Source of the DNA: Acridotheres tristis
Lineage: Eukaryota; Chordata; Aves; Passeriformes; Sturnidae
Reading direction: 5' to 3'
Assembly: GCA_037013685.1 (NCBI GenBank)
Contig: CM072886.1
Span: forward strand, 2,046,001 to 2,110,000
Length of the DNA: 64,000 bases
In this document: in pieces, positions 59,038 through 64,000 of the stretch
Layout: each line of letters starts with the position of its first letter
Position numbering within the stretch: position 1 is the first letter of the stretch
Notes under the pieces: model-generated
Databases searched by the model: none
What the model saw: only the letters and a program-made list of their open reading frames with translations
Told to the model about the DNA's origin: nothing
Made by a program: the position numbers and the translations under genes

Positions 59038-60572
59038 TAGTTCTTTTTTACATTGGATTTCAAGCTTCGCTCTACCAGCAGCCCTGAGTCAGCCACTGGC
59101 TCAAGACTTTTACAGCACTCCTTGGATTTCTGCATGATCTAGAAACTGCTCTAAATCCCACCAGAAACTGAGATTTAGGGAAACTAAATCTCAATTGTCT
59201 GGCTTCCCGCTGGATTTCGTGGGGGGAGTGCATGTGAAAACGCTTTTGGAAGCCAGTATGGAAAATGTGACATTTTGCTCCAGAGTCAGAAAGTTTATCT
59301 GTAAGGACACAAGTTCTCCTAAGGCACTTCTCCTAGGGCCAGGGAGAATGAATCTTTCACCCTTCTAGTTAAGGCACTGGTGAGGTTGTTCAGTCAGCTT
59401 CTTCCTCAGCAAGATCACCTTTCCCCAGTTCTGCTTCCCTCTGTGACATCCTACAACTCTATGGACAACTTGCAGTTACTGTGATGTATTTTTGGAGCCC
59501 AAAGCTAATTTGGAGAAGCATCATCAGCACCATCACAGGCTGCTGTGAGGAGAAGGAGCCGCAGGGAAAAGCAAAAGAGGATTCTGGCCATTTTTTATAA
59601 ATCCAAAGACACTGAGGTGGATGACCCTTTTGCATACCATATTCCTAGATAGTATGAGGAACTGAGCCAGGACAAAAAACTCCCAGCAACAAACAAACAA
59701 ACAAACCCTTCTTCCTGCATGAAGTTCTTGGTGTTTTGATGACTCGTGTTTGCAAGGTCACCCTGTCTGGGAGCCAGTGACATAACGTGCAAAAGTGTTC
59801 ACATCCTCCTGGAGAGCAAGAAATTGGAAATAAAACGTGGGAAAAATGCAATTCCTGCTCAGCCACTGGAGTGCTTTGATAAAAATAAGCAAAGATATCA
59901 GATAAATACATTCCTAAGTTACCAGGGAGGGATGAAAACCACATTGAAAATGCAAGTGGTAGTGGATAAACATTCCCCATGATGCCCAGTGGTTACCCAT
60001 TCCATTGCTGTCAGTTGCCTTTTCCAGACATTCAGAAAGTGCAGGAAAACAGTTTTGAACCTTCCTGAAGGAGCTGAAATCAAGCTCTTCATGTCCAGGA
60101 AGATGGAGGCAGTGGAGAACGTGGAAGAAAGGAAGAGCTGGGTGAGCATCCTGAAAGTCACAGCTCTGGGCTTCAATTTATTCCATTTCTTCCACAGTGG
60201 CAGCTTCATCCAGAGTTTGATGCAAGTTTTTTTTCTGTTTGGGATCTTGGAATACAGAATTTTGCCCTTGAAATGTACTGGCTTGCCCAATATATTAAAA
60301 TTCAGATCAATAGATTTTGTACCCGAAGTCAAAAAGGCTCCTTGTTTTGTAGCACTTACAGTAAAAAAAAAAAAAAAAAAAAATCATGATATGCAGCAGT
60401 GGGTGAATTGTCCTGGCCAGGAATCAGCCACTGCCACTGCTGACATCTCCAGCTGGGACAGTGCCAGGGAATCCTTTGTTCAAGGAAAGAAATGGGCACT
60501 TTGGGTGAGGTTTTCAACTGCCCAGAAACGGGCTTGGAGAGTCGTAGCAGATGCTGTGGGGCTTGAAAAGAC
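59038..60572. other. spacer between inverted arms; no gene seen
   Basis: Contains a 202-codon plus frame (59989-60597) that crosses a run of 21 A and then enters the CR1 copy, and an opposing 137-codon minus frame. Neither is recognised. Confidence 0.5.
60363..60383. repeat. poly(A) run of 21
   Basis: Pure A run on the + strand. No canonical AATAAA lies in the 30 bases before it, so a retrocopy tail is possible but not supported. Confidence 0.9.
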
Positions 60573-60787
60573 AGTAGATTTAGATTGGATATCATGAAGA
60601 AATTCTTCCCTGTCACGGGGTGCCCAGAGAAGCTGTGGCTGCCCCTGGATCCCTGGAAGTGTCCAAGGCCAGGTTGGACAGGGCTTGGAGCAATCTGGGA
60701 TGGTGGAAGGTGTCCCTGCCCATGGCAGGGGTGGAATGGGATGAGCTTTGAGGTCCCTTCCAACCCAAACCATTTTATGATTCCATG
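60573..60787 (+). mobile_element. CR1 LINE fragment, 3' end
   Basis: From gtagatttagattggatatc through gaagaaattcttccctgtca, the agaagctgtggctgcccctg block and tggcaggggtggaatgggat to cattttatgattccatgg. The direct repeat described next begins at its last bases. Confidence 0.95.
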
Positions 60788-60903
60788 GTACTGACCAAGT
60801 CTCCCATGATTATAAAGAGATTCACTGTAAAAATGCAACCTAGGGAATAAAAACATTGTTTTCAACCTCAATAGATTCATGACAAAGTTGAAAACTGGGC
60901 CTG
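60786..60903 (+). repeat. direct repeat copy A (118 bp) left of the inverted insertion
   Basis: From tggtactgaccaagtctccc through cctcaatagattcatgac to gggcctg. Repeated at 61139-61269 in the same direction. Confidence 0.95.
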
Positions 60904-61136
60904 AGACTCTCCAAGCACGGAGGAAATTTGCAATAAAAGTTTAAAAAGGCCAAACATGTTTCACCTCTTTTTGTCCCTGTTCTCACTCATCCCCCTGACC
61001 TTGTTCTCTTGCTGCAATTTTATCTCCTTTATCCCAGGATACCTTCCCACAGCATCTTCTGGGAATGCTTGATATTTGTCTACCAAACAAAAACCACAGA
61101 GAAACAAGGATGCTAAAGAGGCATTCACACATCTCC
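60901..61136 (-). repeat. recent inverted duplication, right arm (236 bp), inserted between direct repeats
   Basis: Reverse complement of 58802-59037. It fills the space between direct repeats A and B almost to the base, with only a 2-3 bp overlap on the left and 2 bp of filler on the right. Confidence 0.96.
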
Positions 61137-61138
61137 TT

Positions 61139-61269
61139 TGGTACTGATCAAGTCTCCCATGATTTTAAAGAGATTCACTGTAAAAATTTCACTGTAAAAA
61201 TGCAACCCAGGAAGTAAAAATATTTGTTCAACCTCAATAGATTCGTGCCAAAGTTGAAAATTTGGCCTG
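61139..61269 (+). repeat. direct repeat copy B (131 bp) right of the inverted insertion
   Basis: Matches copy A from tggtactgatcaagtctccc to tttggcctg. It is longer because ttcactgtaaaaa is present twice in B (around 61183-61202), a further small tandem duplication. Confidence 0.95.
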
Positions 61270-63869
61270 GGAAGTTTGTCTGAGCTTGTTTCATGGATGT
61301 TGAGCTGCTTTTTTTCGTAGCCACAAAAATCAACCTGTGGAAAAATACCACGATAAAAGAGATGGAGTCAGCAGAGAGCTGCACACATCCCTTGTCACAC
61401 GTGGAACAGGAAAAATGGAACAAGCAAAGGTCTGATTTGTTATTGCTCCCATCTGCAGGGTGAACCTGACATTTCTATCTGCCAATAGCAATTTATTGTG
61501 GAGCAGAGCTGCGGGGAAGGTTTCCTCATGCTAAATCAGCGAGCAGAAGAAATGAACCTTGTGTTACAACCAAATGAGGAGCTTAATCACAGCCTACATG
61601 TCTGGCTGCATAAATAATTCAAATACATGCAGCTGCAATTTCAATATATTAAACCCAAACCTCCCAAACAGCCCTGTGAAAAACAAAAATTAATATTCCA
61701 TTAGTAAAGAAACAGAATAAATTGAAGTTCAGGTTTGGTCTCATTTTGTCTTTGGAGAAGAAAAAAACTTTTTACAACCCACAGGGAAAATAACTGTATT
61801 AGTGCTCATCTGGGGGTTATTCTATCCCAGTTAATCTCTCTTTGATAGATCCGTGGTCAAATTCTCTCTGTTGAACCCACAGTCCCCCCCAAAAATTATT
61901 CCTGTCACTGAGCCAAGGTCCTGAGTTTTAGGTGTATTACTGGAGGTAGAAAATATTTTCTCTACTTTTCTTAAAAGCTCTGAATTTATATTTTTTTTAC
62001 AAATGGGAACATTCACTAAGTGCTAATGCAGTAAAGATAATTATGTTCTTAACAACAGCAGTGTCCTTTGGGTGACAAGCATTTTTTAATACTGTAATAT
62101 TCAAGGTTTCCATACACATTGCTCACTCACCAAAAAATTCTTATTAAAAGAATTTGATTTCAATATTAACATAGAGCAGAAGCAAACCCCAGTTATTTCT
62201 AGAAGGAGAGAGTACTGGACATCCTGTGAGATGTGCAGGTGTGTATTTCAAGCAAAACTATAATTGTTGCCACTTTCCTCCTCCAGCTTTGAAGTGAAAT
62301 GGGTTTGTGCAGCATCTCCTTCATCCCACCTTCTTTACTGCTATTGTTTCCCATGATACACATCTTTCTCCACAAGAATTTGTCAATTTTTGTATTCACT
62401 AATCTGAGAAGGCCCAGGACAGCTGTGGATGCTGGTGGTCCATCCGTCCCTTTTATGTCCAGGTAAGCACCTTGTAGTCACCACCTCCTTTGCAGAGGAG
62501 TTCACATCCATCAGGACTCCCTAAATCCCTCCTTTACGGTTTCCACACAATGCATTCAGCAAGAGGAGCACTTTGTGTGCTGCACATTTTGTCCCTTTCA
62601 AAGAGAAAAATTGGGGATTTCAGTGTCTTCTCTGTCTTTTCGTTTCCAAAGTCCCAAATCAGACAACCCGGGGTTATTTAAGTATATTTGAGTATAAATG
62701 TATCTGCTGTTCCTGCACAGATGAATTTCCCCCTAAACTGAATTAACTACATTGACAAGAACTCTCTAGAAAGGAGTTCCAGTGAGTGGCTCTGGCATTA
62801 ATAGCTGCTTAATTGACACCTAAATCCAGGTGAGAGGATTTTCCCCCGGAAAGTCAATACTACAATAACAATTCTCTTTGTGTTTACAAAGCTGACAATG
62901 GTTTTTCACACCCTGCCCCACCTAGCAGAGGGAAACCAGCATTGCTTTATGTGCAATGAAATGTAGTTTTTCGGCTTTAGGTAGAAGGTTTGTCCTCATT
63001 CTATGGCTGAATTCTGCCTGTGGGATCTATTCCTGATGTGAGGAATTTGTACTCACCCTGTTAAGATTGGGTGAGGAAAGCAAACTCATTCAGCTGAAGT
63101 GTTTGCACCTGGAGGAGGTCAGAACAGCTTTAAATTGGGGGTCAGAATTAACAGGAGTTCAGAATAAGGGAAATTTTCATTATCCACCTCACCAAGCTGA
63201 GTTGTGTTAGTTTCAATTTGGTCTTTTTTTGGTTCCTGAAATGGAAAAGCTTTGGTAATGAGTTTCTACAGCCAGATGACAACAGTGAGGACTCTCGTTT
63301 GTCTTCATTGCTGAAGTGCTTCAAACCTGTGTGTCAGCCTAAACTTCTCCAGCACCCTGCCAGCCCTTGGCTTCTCAAGGATTTTTTATCTCCTGACCAG
63401 AGATGTGTTCTAGCTGTGTGTGTGGGACCCCATCCCAGAAACTTCCTGGAAATTTCTCCCTTGTTGGAGCAATTGCTGCTTTAAACTTTGCCTTAATAAC
63501 ACCTAAAATGCTTTTTCCCTGTGAACAGACTATAGCACTTGGTGTCAAATCTGAAGAATTTCACTCTTGTTCAAGGCTTGGGCAACTTCCAGAGCTGGCA
63601 TATTACTATGGATGTGAGCAGCTCTCCAAAGAATGCTGCATTAATTTACATTTTGCACTGTAATTAGATTGGATTTGAATGATGAGAGTTGCTGAATTCT
63701 AGACATCTTTTGTTGATGTTGGAAAAGGTGCCTGTTGCCTCCTGCCACTCCTGAGCTCCACAGCACAGCCCTTGTGTTTCTAATCTGCCACGAGAACCAT
63801 GTGTATTATAACTGCAGACAAATAAATCATCATGCACATAGAAGAAATGAACTGATGCAGTTGGATGTT
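61270..63869. other. AT-rich intergenic DNA; nothing recognised
   Basis: No repeat family, exon or RNA gene recognised over 2.6 kb. Frames near 63218-63663 have no known similarity. Confidence 0.55.
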
Positions 63870-63970
63870 AAATCCCAGAACGGTTTGGGCTGGAAGGGGG
63901 CTTAAAAACCATCTTGTTCCACCCCCTTGTCATGGGCAGGGTCACCTTCCACTAGAGCAGGTTTTCTAAA
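63870..63970 (-). mobile_element. CR1 LINE fragment, reverse, 3' end
   Basis: Opens taaatcccagaacggtttgg, then gctggaagggggcttaaaaa and catgggcagggtcaccttcc. About 100 bp are present before unrelated sequence near the window end. Confidence 0.9.
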
Positions 63971-64000
63971 GCAAGGACTCAATCTTGATATTAATTGCTG

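Noticed and set aside
59989..60597. 202-codon plus frame
   Set aside because: It reads through a poly(A) run as a string of Lys and ends at a CR1 copy. No similarity is known and there is an equally long opposing frame.
1..64000. tRNA, rRNA and microRNA genes
   Set aside because: No cloverleaf with box A and box B signals, rRNA segment or recognisable microRNA precursor was seen on either strand by reading. A covariance-model scan would be needed to exclude small RNAs.

Overview
This is a 64 kb piece of a bird nuclear genome, most likely a songbird. The evidence is one recognisable vertebrate exon, about 38 fragments of CR1 (the LINE retrotransposon that dominates bird genomes, with its short tandem 3' tail of the attctgtg type), and at least eight LTR fragments with no retroviral genes between them. 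The songbird assignment is inference; the avian call rests on CR1 density and LTR type.

The only protein-coding sequence I can support is the last coding exon of SEC22C on the + strand (1194-1394). It is preceded by the last intron, with a good branch point and acceptor, and followed by what looks like a long 3' UTR ending near a strong AATAAA at 4608-4613. This 4.6 kb holds no CR1 or LTR copies, unlike everything after it. From about 4.7 kb to 64 kb I find no exon I can assign to a gene. VIPR1, the tail-to-tail neighbour of SEC22C in human, was looked for on the minus strand and not recognised. The rest reads as an intergenic desert filled by retroelement debris.

Layout: 1-4.6 kb SEC22C end; 4.7-19.7 kb CR1 fragments, including one CR1 split by a solo LTR with a 6-bp target duplication (8745-9828); 19.8-21.0 kb two same-family LTRs in direct order 95-100 bp apart; 21-36 kb CR1 fragments plus one truncated reverse LTR (31512-32040) and the longest CR1 copy (34565-35138); 36.4-38.0 kb a cluster of four unrelated tandem arrays (TTTTA, 9-bp, 10-bp and GTGAGT units); 38-44 kb sparse CR1; 44.2 kb an ERVL-type LTR fragment; 45.2-49.0 kb three more solo LTRs in -, +, - order; 49-55 kb almost repeat-free; 55-61.3 kb two independent inverted duplications, an older one (55.2/57.1 kb) carrying a CR1 3' end with its flank, and a younger one (58.8/60.9 kb, 236 bp, about 96% identical, no indels) inserted exactly between two direct copies of a 118-131 bp segment.

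I found no previously undescribed gene system. The most unusual structure is the templated insertion with flanking duplication at 60786-61269. The GTGAGT array, a tandem of 5' splice-site-like hexamers, and the CR1-plus-flank inverted pair are also worth a look. Most open reading frames in the window, including those of 170-218 codons, are chance frames across CR1 or low-complexity DNA.
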